64,000 nucleotides of DNA from assembly GCF_002878395.1 (NCBI RefSeq), contig NW_025861612.1, positions 93,123 through 157,122 on the forward strand, given 5' to 3'. The DNA comes from Capsicum annuum. Lineage: Eukaryota > Streptophyta > Magnoliopsida > Solanales > Solanaceae. A model generated the notes under the pieces. It made no database searches and was not told where the DNA came from. It worked only from the letters and a program-made list of their open reading frames with translations. This document shows positions 33,754 to 47,660 of this stretch, one piece after another (position 1 is the stretch's first letter; every line of letters starts with the position of its first letter). Both the position numbers and the translations under genes were made by a program.

Positions 33754-36425
33754 AATCATTCGCCCCCGAATGATATTGACTTAGCTGAAATACTAAGGAA
33801 AGGCTGAGATAAGGTATAGAACACTTACGAGTTGAATCATGACTTAATATCTGAATATGAAATAGATGCATGATGCATGAACTGAGCTGAATTCGTAATT
33901 TGCATGAATGCGAATATTTTACCTCATGGAATGGCCATACTCATGAAACTTTAGGTAGTAAGACTAGATGGAAAGTTAGAAAATAATAGGATCTTATTTA
34001 TCTGAGTGCTAAACTGAATTGCTAGCTATACAGACTGAATCATACTGAAAGGTTATACCCAATTAGAGTCTTTCTTCACTACTCTTTCTAAGAAGTTATA
34101 ATAACATTAGGGAGCAAAGAATCCTTGGCAAGATCTGATTAAGATATCTGAGTAAGGAATCTTAATATGGCTATAACTTTTGTAACAAGGAACATAGGCC
34201 TATGAAACATAAGTTGGGATAGAATCACCGTGTCTTAGGCAATGCAATTGTACTGCCCACTTTCAAGCTTAGCCACACTTATCAAATACTCTCTCAACTA
34301 TACTTTTCCCCTTAAATACCATGCTCATCTGATGAAACTTATAATTCTCACATACTCATATGTAACCATTCCAACCAAAGTATGAGTTGAAGTACATACT
34401 CTCCCCATGTTCAAACCTAACTCAGAATCACAAGGTACTGCACATAACACCATAATACTAGTTTGAACCATGAATTCAATACCCCATGAGTTTTCACAAT
34501 TTCTTATCTCAAGAATAATTCTTCTTAAAATTTCTACAACTAAATTCAACCTCTTACCAGGAATTCACTAGCGCACAATGCACCCATCCACTTATATACC
34601 AACATGACATTCAAGCCTATCATTATAACTACATATAAACCTTTGGTCAATCAACCCCCTTTGGAACTTTACCATATTTTGTAAAACCTCTTGTCAATAA
34701 CAACTTCCATAAATTATCACTAAGAAGACACACCTAGAATTCTCAGCTAATTATGACATATACACACCTAGAATTCTCAGCTAATTATGACATATACAAA
34801 AAGTTTAACCACAATCTTCCTTCAACCTTATAGACTTATATAAAACAGGCATGCAATAATCTTTCCTCAACAAGAAATATTTAATCTCTCCCATTAATCC
34901 ATTGATCATAAATTTTTCATCACCACTATCTTAACATTAAGGATAGGTCACTGAAAGGTTAGAACATGAGATCCTGAAGCATGAAAGAATAGTACGCATA
35001 ATGTGACACTTAAATGAGGCTTGAGGAATAGAGTATCAAAGGCATGAATTCATTAAATAGATCAAAACTGAGAACATAGATGACATAATATGGATTTTTT
35101 CTGCTTGTTAAGAGTGTAGCATGAGTATCGGGAACTGAGCATTCTGTAAAGAATAAGTACATGAGTCATGAGATGCATGACCGAAGTTTGTAGTTCATAA
35201 ATTCATGAAATATGATTCATACTGCCGAGTGAACTGAAACTCTTTATACTAGAAACTGGAAGCGTATATGAATTTATGGAAAATGCATGAATATGATCTA
35301 TGATCATGGAACTGACATGTAAGGCATGAGTAGATGTCATGATGACTGAAGTAGGAAACTTTGTACTGAGATAAGAATGGATTGGGCATCTTCCTCCCCT
35401 ACTGGTATTCTATAATACACTGGCATCACTACTAGAATCTAAGAACTGGACTTGGTTTCTTATTCTAGAATCTCCCCCTTAGATTTAGGCCATTATGCTA
35501 AGTATGCAGATCCCTTTAATGAACTTTAAATTGAACTGCAACTACTTTACTCTAGGGTCCAAGATATAACAATACACATCAATAATAAACTCACCCTAAA
35601 AACTACACCTAAAAATGTAAAACCCACAACTAATACTTCCTTCTGATATAGAACTCTCAACTTTCTATAGCCCTAATAGTCATTATACAATAACTTAAAC
35701 ATGACTGACTTAAAATTTTCAGAAGTATCACCATACCCTGAGTTCACACCATCTAGAATTTTCAACTCTTCTTTCTATTAGCTCAATCATCCAAGATTCA
35801 AACTTAGATTCTTACACTTAACATGAAAATTCCCAAACTTGTAATGAACTATACTAACTTCATTATTAAACACTCCCTTAATATATACTAACTTCATTCT
35901 TAAACACTCCCTTAATATATACTATCCTTAACTTTGTTACCTACAGTAATCATCACATGCTTATTCCCTTCTTGACAACATACTTATATCACATCTCTAA
36001 AATTACACCCATACCATCATACTTAATTTCGAATTAATAAACTTAAATTCTTGCATACACTGTTTCAAGCTTACTGATTCACCTTTCATACAACTATCCC
36101 CATAGATACACAATCTACTAAATCTAGATAAACATTATCCCCACTTTACTAATGCTAAACTTCTTGGTTCATGCTTCTAACTCTAGGTCATATGCTATCA
36201 TAGGATTCTGAATAGGGATCTGAGGGCATATATGACTTAAGCTTAGTGCATAATTTTCAGCAATTTTTGGATTTGAGCGAACTTTATATCATTGGAAAGC
36301 TAATTGAATTTCCTATGCAATGACAGACTCTAAACTAAAAAATACCGAGTATTTTAGAAATTTATATGAAATAAATCATATACTAGGAGTTAAAAATAAG
36401 CTAGGAAAATACGGGGTACTATAGG
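33754..36425 (-). mobile_element. Decayed non-coding internal/LTR-like sequence
   Basis: No frame here resembles gag or pol. 'gaatcattcgcccccgaatg' at its left is a phrase usual next to this LTR class. Near 36280-36420 the reversed text again looks like an LTR start (TAGTACCCCGTATTTTCC) with 'caattagctttccaatg', similar to the nested LTR at 15645. It is probably parts of one or two Gypsy elements whose coding region was lost. Confidence 0.45.
34731..34798. repeat. 34-bp perfect tandem duplication
   Basis: 'cacctagaattctcagctaa' followed by 'ttatgacatataca' occurs twice in a row. Confidence 0.85.
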
Positions 36426-36658
36426 GCTTAACAAGAAAATTTTCTGTCTCAAATCCACAGCACAATAACCCAACATCAACAAACACATCAACCCCAACAC
36501 AATACACCAAGTGATCAACAATTCACCACCACCACCAAATAATAATATGAAATCCATTTCCAAAACATGAGAGGAAGTCTAATACTCCATGAGTCCAAAA
36601 TAATGAAAGAATACTCAAAAATCTAAATACATGACTATGGAGCAAATCTAAGAGTTTT
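36426..36658. other. No gene seen; left flank of CACTA-2
   Basis: AC-rich short repeats (caacaaacacatcaaccccaa) without coding signal. Joined to 47672 onward, this may be one pre-insertion sequence. Confidence 0.4.
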
Positions 36659-36669
36659 CACTACAAAAA

Positions 36670-37020
36670 AACTGTGTTTAGCGATGAAATTTACTGACAG
36701 ATCAAATTTCATCACTATATAGTGACGGATTAGAAACGGATATTTCAATTTGATCGCAGACATAGCAGTCCAATTTTTTAATATGTTATTAGCAATGAAT
36801 CAGTGATGTAATTGTAATTCTGTCCCTAAATAATAACGGAAAAAATTGGCGCCTAAATTTAGTGACAGATTAGCAATGAAATGTTGGTTGCTATGTTAAT
36901 TATTTCGTAGCAATGGATTTAGCAACATACTTTCGTCGGTGCCCTTCATTTTTAAAAAAAAAGTATTTTATTTAGCGACCAATGAAGCCGTCGTAAAATA
37001 TTAATTTTTATTTTCTAATT
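36670..37020. repeat. Left subterminal repeats of CACTA-2
   Basis: Repeated words such as 'tagcgatgaa', 'agtgacggatta', 'tagcaatgaa' and 'tagcgacca' occur in both orientations, spaced 20-60 bp. Likely binding sites for the element's own accessory protein. Confidence 0.7.
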
Positions 37021-39372
37021 AATTATTTTTAGTGTAGAAAAGGGGGGAATAGGGTTAGTGTATTAATATTATTCTTGATTTCTTTCACATTCACACCTCT
37101 CACTCTCTCTTAGTCACATCTCCATCTCCGATCTCACATCTCCATCTCCAATATCATGCCCTCTCAGTGCCAAAGATCTTTTATCTCCGATCTCCTATCT
37201 CCTATCTCACATCTCCATCTCCGATCGAAAATTGAAGGTCAAAACTCAAAAAATTTCAGGTAACCCTTTTTCTCCATCTCATTTGCATGTTCAATTTCTA
37301 TTGTTGTTGATAGTATTCTAGTTTCTACTTTATCTTCACTTTCTGTCTAATCTCGATCTTCTCAAATGTAACTCGTATTGCCTCTTGAAAGTTGAATAGC
37401 TGTTGTTGGTCCATTCTTTGTTATCCTACGCATCAAAACTTGTCCCATTTTCCCTCACATACTCTTTTCCTTACAAATACTATGAATAAAGTAGTCGTTT
37501 TCATCACTTACAACTTTATTTTCTGCTAGTCTTATTCTTTCTCTAAACAACAAAAGGTTTTCACTTTCTGGGGTTCCTCAATAGCCTAAAGAAAAGATTT
37601 TTATTCTATTTTTTTGCATGATTAAGTTAGCATGTGGCTCTAGTGTACAAATGATTCTACTTTTTGAAATGTCGTAAAGAAATAAAGAATCTAGTAATCA
37701 AAGATTCAGTCAATATACTTTTATTTTCTTTTCCTTTTTAGTTTACTAGATTGTACTGTAACCAGTTCTAGCTGTTTTCCTGAACAGTAGTTCATTCCGT
37801 GTAAGTTGAAGACATTCTGGGTATTGTTGTTTGTGTTTTCTCTGAAATAATTTTTTTTGTTGCCTTCAAATTTTACTACTTGTTTGGTTTGTTTGGAAAG
37901 GATTGAGTATCATGCTCGTAGTATAAGACTTGATTAGTAATTAGTATTATTACTATGTTTAAAATTTGAACTTAATTTTCAAATGTGTGACTGTTTCTTT
38001 GGTTGGATTTTTCTATTTTATTTGTGCTACACCAATAGCTGTTTGCAAGGCATAGTTATACTTATATGCTTCTGTATGATTTGCTTATGTTTGGAAAATA
38101 TTTGAATATTAACGTTTTAACCCGATAACCGAACCGATAACAATCAATAACCAATAAACTGATAATCGATAAGACGATATCTTAATGGTTCTTAATGGTT
38201 TAGCTTTATTACAAACCAATAATAAATATGTCAAACCAATAAACTTCAAAACCGAACCGAACCGCCCCATATACAGCCCTACAGGGTTGCTTAAATTTAG
38301 TATTCCATAATACTTCTATATCCCATGGAAGCTCTGAAATATATGAGAGAAATAGTTTTAAATTTTAGTAAATAGTAGTAACGATATAAAGAAATTATGG
38401 TCAACGATCTATGGTCCCTTGATACATCTGAATGTATCACATAAATTGAATGACTTGACACTGATGCATCATATACTTATGTAATGCTATCATTCTTTTT
38501 GTTGATCATTTATCTAGAATTAAGATAAATGTATTTGAGCGTCTACATTGATTACATTGTTTATACTATACTGTTGACAGTTTTCTTTTCAATTCTTTAT
38601 ATTCTTAAGTGAAAATAATTGAGTTTATGAAACTGGTACCACTAATTAATAAGGAACAATCCACATACTATAAACAAGAAAAAGTAAGCATCTACACAAG
38701 TAAAGAAAGACAACAGTACTGCTGTTTTAATTTGAAATTAATGCTGCTCCTACACTTTGAGAAAATGTACCTTCAAAACTCAAGGGGTCTTGATCAATAG
38801 AAAATTTGGAGAATGAAACAAATCTAATAAAGACCTTATGCCTAAGAACTTTAATGTTCAAGTTGAAATACTGATTTGAGTCACTTATCTTTCAGGTGTC
38901 TTTTTACTGGAATTGGTGCAGTGAAGTTGTAGATTGGTGGTAAAATAAGTGGAGTATTGTAATCAATCAGGTGTTTTTTTAAACTTTGTTTCAACTTTTT
39001 CATTTTTCTTGCTAAGCTTGTTGGCTTATCGATTATGTTTGTAACTTATTTTTGATATTAAGCATGTAGCAATAAATTTGTTGTTCAAATAGAAGTATGT
39101 ATCACTTTTATCTTATTTTTAAGTTAAACTAGTTTTGTTTTCTACTTTAAGAGCATAAGTTTGAATAATTTAGTGAAACTATTTAAGTGTCAATTGATCA
39201 ACTTAATTATGCTTTCTTTGCTAACTAGTTCTTTATATAGAGCCTGATCATACATTATCACTAATTAAGATTTCCAACAAGGTTAATTATTAATTAAGAC
39301 TAATTGTCATGTTTCTTATTAAGCTGGTTGATTAGCACTGATTATTTTTTTTATTTCAACCTTAATAGAAAG

Positions 39373-42300
39373 ATGAATAATCTAGAGCGTAGTTGGATGT
39401 ATGAGAGGTTAGATGGCAGAGGGGGTTTATACTCTAGATTTGTAACCGAGGTGGATGAATTTATTCAATTTGCATGTTCTCAACCAAATAGAATGAGTGG
39501 TGACAAAGTTAGATGTCTATGTGCAAAATGTCAGAACTATAAATTCATGGATGTTGAAACTGTTAAATGTCACCTTTATCAATCTGGATTTATTGAGAAC
39601 TATTTTATTTGGAAGCATCAAGGGGAAAGAGATGATATAAGTGGGACTTCTTATGGTAATGCATTGCATGGTGGTGGTCAACCTACATTCGGAGAGAATC
39701 CATACCGACAAATAATTTTGGATGCAACTAGTCCCAACTTTTCTCAGGGTTCAAGCTGGAAATCTTATAGAAATAGTGAACCGGGGACATCTCATCCTTT
39801 TCAACATTCAATGGAGGAAGATCCTAATCCTGTGTCCAAAAATTTTATGATTTGCTAGATGCTGCTGATGCAGAATTTTATCCCGGTTCATCCCTCTCAA
39901 CTTGCAGTTGTCTCTTGAATGTTGAATATTAAAATAGAGAACAATATATCACAGAGAGGCTATAACCAAATGATGTAATTTCTTAAAGAGTCTTTACCTG
40001 AAGATAACATCATGCTTGATAGCTATTATCAGACGAAGAAGTTAGTGCGTAGCTTGGGTTTGTCAGTTAAAAAAATTAATTGTTGTGAATCAGGATGTAT
40101 GTTGTATTGGGGTGATGATGATGAACACCTTGCATCTTATAAATTTTGTAGCAAGCCAAGGTATAAGCATTGTGTTGGCTCTCGTAAGAGGAAATTGGTC
40201 CCTTACAAGAGAATGTATTATTTTCCTTTGATTCCAAGATTGCAAAGATTATATACATCCCATGCTACAGCTGCTGACATGAGATGGCATCATGAGCATA
40301 AAAAAGAGGATGGTGTGATGCGTCATCCATCAGATTCTGAGGCTTGGAAGCACTTCAATGAAACTCATCCCTTTTTGCCGCTGAACCAAGAAATGTCAGG
40401 TTAGGGTTATGTACAGATGGTTTTCAACCATTCAATCAATCTAGAAGAAAATATTCTTTTTGGCTAGTGATTGTCACTCCATACAATTTACCTCCAGGAA
40501 TGTGCATGAAAGAGGCTTATATGTTCTTAACAATCATTGTTCCAGGTCCCAGCAATCCTTAACATAAAATTGATGTTTATCTATAACCCCTAATAAAGGA
40601 ATTGACCTTATTGTGGGAGACAGGTGTGGAAGCATTTGACGTCTCAAAAAGGCAAAACTTTCAATTAAGGGCACCTTTGATGTGGACAATTAGTGACTTT
40701 TCTTCATATTCTATGTTATCAGGATGGAGTACTGTGGGTAAATTAGCATGTCCTTATTGTATGGAGGAAATGCAATCTTTTAGATTGCAGCATGGAAGAA
40801 AACAATCCTGGTTTGATTGCCATAGAATGTTCCTTGACCAACATCACCCATTTAGGAGAGATCGAAAGAACTTTTTTAAAGTCCAGACTGTCAAAAGACC
40901 TCCCCCAACAAATAGAACAGGAGAGGAAATTTTGGACCAGATTTGTAATTTAGGGATAAGAAATGTTATAGAGTTAGATGTAGAACAAGTTAATAAAATA
41001 ATATGTAAGACATGTGGGTGGAAAAAGCGAAGCATCTTTTAGGATTTGTCATACTAGAGTTCTAACATGATTCGACATAATCTTGATGTGATGCATATTG
41101 AGAAAAACTTCTTTGATAATGTATTTAACACTGTTCTTAATTTGATGACAAAACCAAAGATAATCCACAGTCACGGTTAGATACGGCAAAGTATTGTGAT
41201 CGACCTTAATTGGGAAAGGATAGTAATGGACAATATCCAAAAGCTGTCTATACATTAGAAAAGAAAACAAGAGCGATCTTGTTTAATTGAGTGAAAGGCT
41301 TAAAGTTTCCAGATGGGTATGTTTCAAATTTGGGTAGGTTGGCAGACACAAATGCAAAAAGGTTATTTGGAATGAAGAGTCACGATTGTCATGTATTCAT
41401 TCAACAACTAATGCCTATTGCTTTTCGTGAACTACTTCCTAGTAATGTGTGGCAGGCACTTACAGAATTGAGCTTATTTTTTAAGGATCTTACTTCGTCC
41501 ACTCTACGAGTGAATGATATGGTGCGATTAGAGAGAGATATTCCACAAATTTTGTGCAAATTGGAACGTATATTTCCTCTAGGGTTCTTTAACTCAATGA
41601 AACATCTTCCTGTACACCTTCCATATGAAGCAAGGGTTGCTGGACCTGTGCAATATCGATGGATGTATCCTTTTGAAAGGTAAATATGTAACTCTATGTC
41701 AAACTTGTGATGGTTAATTAATACATAACCTTCCAAAACATAATGTTACATCTTTTTCTATATATAGGTATTGGAAACTCTTAAAAACATGATTGGGAAT
41801 AAAGCTAGTGTTGGGGGTTCCATTTGTGAAGCGTACTTGTTAATGGAGTCAACACAGTTATTTTCTCATTATTTTGAACCTCATGTCATGTCGCAAAATC
41901 ATAATGTGGATCATAATGATGATGGTGGTGTTGTGGAAGATCTTAAAGGAAATCTTTCAATATTCTCCCATCCAGGTCGACTTTAGGGAGAAGCAAAGAA
42001 AAGAGATTTAACCTTAGATAAAATCAAGGCGGCCCAAACTTATATTTTACTAAATTGTGAGGAGGTTGAGCCATTTGTGAGGTAACCAAATTCTCTTAAT
42101 AATAATAAAATCTATTCTTATATAGTGACTTCTCATATTTAAATTAATTTGTTGCAATGAAGTATGTACCTGCAACATTTGGAAGAAGAATTTCTGAATC
42201 TCTCTCAAAGTGAAATAGACGAGAGCCTTGAAGAAAATTTTGCTATATGGTTCAAGGGATATGTAAGATTTAAATAAATATTAACTTTCATATAATGATG

Positions 42301-43108
42301 CATGTACTTAAATTGGCTTCTCATGTTTAACTAGATCTTTATTTTTTTTAAATAGGCTCGGTGCAATCCCATTGAAAATGAATACTTGTGTAGTCTTGCT
42401 CGTGGACCATTAATAGGATCTACATCCCATTCAGTTTATTTTGTTAACGGATATAAATTTCACATAGAATGTCATGGTAGAATGAGATCAACAATGAATA
42501 GTGGAGTTTATATCTCGGATCCAAATTTTGGGGATTATTATGGGCGGATAAAAGAGATAATACAAGTGGAATATTGTGAAGCACCTTTAAAGCAAACTGT
42601 GTTATTCAAATGCGAATGGTTTGACCCAACAATAGATGTCGGTGTTAAGAAGCATGATCGGTACAAATTGGTTGAAATTAACCATCGTCGTCGGTATAAA
42701 AAGTATGAGCCTTTTATTCTTGCAATGCAAGCAACGCAAGTATGTTATGTACTTTATCCAAGAAAACAAAAGGACAAGGAAGATTGGCTAGCTGTATTGA
42801 AGGTCAAATCTTGAAATGTTATTGAATTGCCAGTTGAGAAAGTGGTGATAACTTCAGAACTGAATGTTCCTTTTCAAGTTGAAGAAGTTGAAGTCCATGA
42901 GATAGATATGTTTGTTTCTGTAGATGAAGATATTCCATTGAATGATCCAAATGGGGGTGTACTTAAAATGAATGAACCTCTTAATGATGGTTTATTTGAA
43001 GAGCATCATGAAATTCAAGATGGATCTATAGAAGAAGAATATGAAACTGAGGAAACTGAGGAGGAGGATGAAGAGGAAGAGTTTGAAGAAGACATAGATA
43101 GTGAATAG
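39373..43108 (+). pseudogene. TNP2-type CACTA transposase with DUF4218 and DUF4216 domains
   Basis: The start was placed at ATG 39373 (MNNLERSWMYERLDG), the usual N-terminus of the transposase-associated domain, which continues to RCLCAKCQN. A frame change near 39858 is followed by the tnp2 core: 40012-40404 (INCCESGCMLYW, MRWHHEHKK, HPSDSEAWKHF), 40400-40590 in a shifted frame (RLGLCTDGFQPF, PGPSNP then a stop) and 40602-41042 (MWTISDFSSYSMLSGW, PYCMEEMQSF, WFDCHRMFL). The HNLDVMHIEKNFFDN block is near 41070-41120. DUF4218 is clear at 41291-41683 (MKSHDCHVF, LERIFPLGFFNSMKHL, YPFER), continues after a ~85-bp intron at 41769 and runs on to about 42080. Short exons near 42162-42262 and 42357-42814 hold the DUF4216 part (RYKKYEPFILA). 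An acidic tail ends at 43108. Confidence 0.85.
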
Positions 43109-44374
43109 AGGTTGATAAATATCTACTATTTTAGCTTTGTTGTATTTTGTTTTTAGTAAGAAACTACAAAATATGCTATTTTAGCTTTGTTGTAGTTTAT
43201 TTTTAGTTACAAACATAGACTGTGCCAAGTGCTTCAAAAAATGTGTTATTTTAGCGTTGTTGTATTTTGTTTTTACTAATTTTTCTCTAACATATCATCA
43301 TTTTATTATTTTTTAATTTCCTTTTAATAATCTGCTAATTTTTCATATCGCGTTATTTTAATTTAATTTTAAATAGTGCTAATCTAATGACACCGTTATT
43401 TTTTTTAGATATGACTTGAGGTGGATATCGTGCCAGCAAGTCCACAGGCAGGAGTAAGGCTGCTAATCGTGCAAAAATTCCTTCTATTCCAGCTCTAGTG
43501 ATTGAACAGGATGATACAAGTTCCATTCCTACCATGCCACCCGATCAAACACCGGTAATTCCTGAGACATCTCCTATTTCACCTAACCAAAGCAGCCCAA
43601 CAGGACAGAATATGAATGCTCAAAGCAACACAATAGCTGAGGCAACATCTAGTCAGAGAAATGTATCTGCTTCAAGTGATTCCAGTTGTAACAATGCCCG
43701 GACCCTTATTTTTCTGACTTCTTTAGGGTTAGTACCTACTACTTATATGTTTGCTGTTTTTGTGTTTACTGTTGTTGTACATAAATGTTGTATAGTGTTA
43801 TTAGTATTGAATTTGATGTTGTACAGGTTAGAACCATCTTCCAAATACTCCAGTTCCATTACATTATCTTTCAAAAGTGAAGTTGATCCTAATGGGATCA
43901 ACTGGAAAGGTGTCTCACAAGATGTCAAAGATGGTTATTTTGGAGAATTCAAGGTATGTTTTTTAAGATTATAATCAATAGAAATTGTTTGAGTTTGTAG
44001 CTAACACTTAATTATATTAATTTAAACTGAATTCCAGAAGAATTTCTATTGGGATGCTTCCGTTAGTGAATTTGTGGTGAAGCAACAATGGATGAAGAAG
44101 GTTGCATTATGCTACAAGAATTTCATTTCCAATATAAAGAACCATAGAGCTACAGTTCAACCGGAATTTGTAAATGACCATGTGTGGGAAAAGTGTATGA
44201 AACTTTGCCAAAGTGATGACTGTGTCAAAAATTTTGAGATAAATTCAAAGAATCGTTGTGGCGGACAGGAAGTAGCTGTTGGGACACACACAGGTGGCTC
44301 TATCACAGCAGGAGAGCACCGAAAAAAACTTATAAGTATATATTTTATGAAAATTGTCTGTTGCTACGTATCTT

Positions 44375-44890
44375 GAAATAGTTGATTAGTTTTCAGTCTT
44401 TTTCTCCGTTTTAGTAGCTATGGTTGTGTCTAAAGTGTGTAGCAAGAAGCTGGTAGTGTGATGCTACTTTGTTTGGGTTGCTGCTATGCTCTTTTGGCTG
44501 TTGACATGCTAGTTTTTCCTCTTTATTTTGGCGCTATATATGATGCTCTAGTCTGCTGCTACGTACCTTGAATAGCTGATTAGTTTTCAGTCGTTACTTC
44601 GTCGTTTAGTAGCTATGATTGTGTCTAAAGTATGTAGCAAGTAGCTGGTTGTGGTGCTACCTTGTTTGGGCTACTGCTATGCTGTTTTAGGTGTTGATAT
44701 GCTAGTTTTTCCTCTTTATTTTGGTCTTATTTGTGATGCTCTGGTCTGCTGGTACGTACCTTGAAATAGTTGATTATTTTTCTATCATTTCTTTGCCATT
44801 GTAGTAGCTATGGTTGTGTCTAAAGTGTTTAGCAAGCAGCCGGTCGTGATGCTACTTTGTTTGGGCGGCTGCTATGCCCTTTTAGCTATT
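44375..44890. repeat. ~192-bp tandem repeats in the CACTA-2 intron
   Basis: Three units start near 44375, 44571 and 44762. Each contains 'gtagctatggttgtgtctaa', 'gcta-tttgtttgggc' and 'tgctagtttttcctctttat', the third being partial. They contain many GCTGCTGCTA words that continue as simple repeats towards 46250. Confidence 0.85.
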
Positions 44891-45772
44891 GATATGATCT
44901 ATATGTGCATTCATTTCTCACAAGATACAAATTTATTGAATTCATGTTGTATGCTTTAAGATATTACCGAAATAAAAATCTTTGGATGTCATCCTTACCA
45001 TTCTAAAAAACAAACAAATCTTTGGACTATTTGGTATTTGTCTAGATAATCAAGTTTACTACTCATGCTCTTTTGAATGACAACCCTTGAACTATTGAAT
45101 TTCATGTTAAATGATTTATGATAAGAGCAAGCCTTTGCTTACGTCAAGAGTTATATGGTTGTCTTCTTGTCGGCCTTTAGCACTTGTCGAGTATTGTTGA
45201 CAGCTATGTTTGTTTTTCTTTTTGAAGGCTGAAGGAGCTATGGTTAGCTAAGCTTTGATTTTTAAATAGAACCATAAGAATAAGTAGCTTGTTTGTGTTG
45301 ATTCTGATTTGTTACAATAATTATTGTTGGAAATTTTTGCTGCTGCTGAATATTTTCTGTTATTAGAGCTGCTGCTAATTTTCTTCTATGTTTCCACCAA
45401 GCAGCTGCAATGACAGCTATGTTAGTTTTTCTTTTTGGGGGCTAAAAGAGCCACACATAGATTAATTTTTAGAAAATAACCAATCCATATACATTCTCAA
45501 ACGATAACTGTGAGTATTTCAGCGTCAAGCATACAAGAAATTGAATCTTTACTTGTGTTGTTCAGATTCCAAGTTTGATGTTCCTATTTCTTTCTTCCTT
45601 TCCCTTGTCATACAGAAACTCCAAAGAATGAATAATGTAGTTGAGACTCTATCATTCCTTATTGCAATATCCCTCTTCTCATCTTTTTTGAGAGGTGTTG
45701 TATTATGTTGCATGTCTGAAGTTAAAATTCTGATTCTGTAATTTCTTTACTATGATGTTTTGAATGTTGTTT

Positions 45773-46048
45773 TTATCCATTATGAGAAATGTCCTTGCCT
45801 GCCTTTGGTAGTGCCTGAAAGGAATGGAAAGTTAGTAGCTGTGTACCTGCAAAACAGTGAATATGGTTAGCTAAAAAATCTGCTAGCAAGTTTCCTTCTC
45901 TGTAGGTATGAGCCACTTCGACCAGGTTATGAGTCATTAACATCTTTATTTTCCTTATCTCCATCGCAATGGTCCATGTCACCTCCCAAACGCCATGAAT
46001 AATTTTGCTGACAGTGAGGGAATCTGTCTCAATCATCAGAGGTGTTAA
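45773..46048 (-). pseudogene. LINE-type RNase H fragment nested in the intron
   Basis: The minus-strand frame encodes IETDSLTVSKIIHG, IKMLMTHNLVEV and YREGNLLADFLAN, matching the C-terminal RNase H-like domain found at the end of many plant non-LTR retrotransposon ORF2 proteins (ETDS...H--REGN--AD-LAN). Only ~85 residues remain, with no reverse transcriptase nearby. Its orientation is opposite to the CACTA gene, consistent with a separate insertion of a 5'-truncated LINE. A homologous domain also occurs in some host RNase H-like proteins. Confidence 0.7.
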
Positions 46049-47159
46049 CCTATTATTAAGACATTGTTGTAGTGCATATCTTGTTTGTTACTATAATTGT
46101 TGCTGAAAATTGTTGTTGCTGCTGAATGTTTTCTATTATTGCAGCTGCTGCTAGTTTTATGCTATTTTTTCAGCAAGCAGCTGCTACTATTTTTCCTGCA
46201 AGCAGCTGCTGCTATGCCACTTTGTTTTGCAGCAATAATTCCTGCTAGTTTCTCTTATTTTTTCTCTTTGTTTTGTTGCTATGCCAAGATGTTTGGTGAT
46301 ATTTTTTTGCTTAGACTAGGGCAAAGAAAGTTGGTGGTGTGTCATGATTCTCTTTTGGTTTACTGCTAATGTACGTTGGTTTCATTCTAAATACCTGAAA
46401 ATTCTATTTAGGCTCTTAAAATAGGTCGAGATCCAACTCCAAGTGAGTTACATTTGTACGTCCATACACATAATCATGATGAAAAATCTTTTGTTGGTGA
46501 GCGTTCCCGACTTCTACATGTAAGTCCATAACTTACATCTAACTATATGATACTCATCTCTTATTTTTCTTTTGTGTTGACATGAACTTGAGTCTATTTT
46601 AATAACTTCACTTGTTACAGGAAAGGTATGAAGAAATTGTACGGGAAAAAGTACAATGTGAATCTGAAATTGACCAATTGGAGACATATTATGAAGCTGT
46701 GGGAGGAGCAAAGAAGAAAAGACTATTTGGTCTTGGATCTGAAGCTGCCAGTTACTTTGGGAAAAAACTTTGTACCTACAATGCTTCCACATTATCAGTA
46801 CCACTTTTGATTTCTATACCGACAACAAATATGAAGGAATTTGTGAAGCAATTGATTTCGGCCCTTACTACTCATTTTCTTCCAATAGTTATTGAGTGTG
46901 TTGGTGGTATTAGGGTACAAGAAGGGGCCGTGCTTGATCCTCCTCCTAATAATGATGATGATGACAACGTTGATTCGTAGCTTCATATTATTCGTAGTCC
47001 ATAATCGCTGCACTAATTTTTGATAGACTATTTTGACATTAGTTTATGTTTGACAAAATACTTGAAATTGTGGGTGTTGGACACAATTGTTGTGAACTTT
47101 TCTATCTATTTGAATGTTGGATATTTAATCGTTTTATAACTTACGTGTTTCAACTATTT

Positions 47160-47660
47160 TCTTATAAAATTATTAGCAAAAAAAATTAGTGACTAACTTT
47201 TCTCGTTGCTACTGAAAAACTTTAGGGACGGATTAATTTAGTTGCTAAAGACGGCTGCAATTAGCGACAAAAAATTAGTGACTAACATCAGTCGTAGCTA
47301 CTGAAAAACTTTAGCGATAGATAAATTTGGTTGCTAAATACAGCTACTCAGTTGACCAAATTATGTTGCAACGGATCAACGATAAAATATTCTGTCGTAA
47401 ATTAAGCCACGACCAAAATAAATTTTTGGAATAGCAATGCTATAGAAACAGAAATGTACGTTAGTAATATGAACAACCAAACTATTTCATCGCTAATTGG
47501 TCACAAATTTTGCAACAGAATTCAATTTTTTGTCACTATGAGGTTAGCAACGAGCAATATAGCAACATAACATTTTCCTTTGCTATTCCGTCGCTATTTT
47601 TATTTAGCGACGAATTTTCATATGATAGCAACGAATGTGTCGTGTCGCTAAATGCTATTT
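47160..47660. repeat. Right subterminal repeats of CACTA-2
   Basis: Words such as 'ttagcgacaaaaaattagtg', 'agtgactaac' and 'tagcgacgaatt' recur in both orientations up to the right terminus. 47178-47240 and 47260-47330 form a ~80-bp direct duplication. Confidence 0.8.

Larger units (their letters stand above)
43411..46980 (+). pseudogene. Transposase_24 / TNPA-like CACTA accessory gene
   Basis: Start chosen at ATG 43411, giving a GGYRASKSTGRSKAANRA N-terminus; its third codon is TGA, a likely CGA-to-TGA change. Exons: 43411-about 43727 (Ser/Pro/Thr-rich), about 43826-43953, 44038-about 44331 (FYWDASVSEFV, WMKKVALCYKNF, HTGGSITAGEH), 46412-46518 (GRDPTPSELHLYVHTH) and 46621-46980 (ERYEEIVREK, GGAKKKRLFGLGSEA, Asp-rich tail). 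These are the successive blocks of the plant Transposase_24 (Ptta/En/Spm) family, which binds the element ends and helps transposition. Splice sites with GT/AG fit each join. Apart from the early TGA, the exons are open. The last intron is swollen by repeats and a LINE fragment. Confidence 0.8.
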
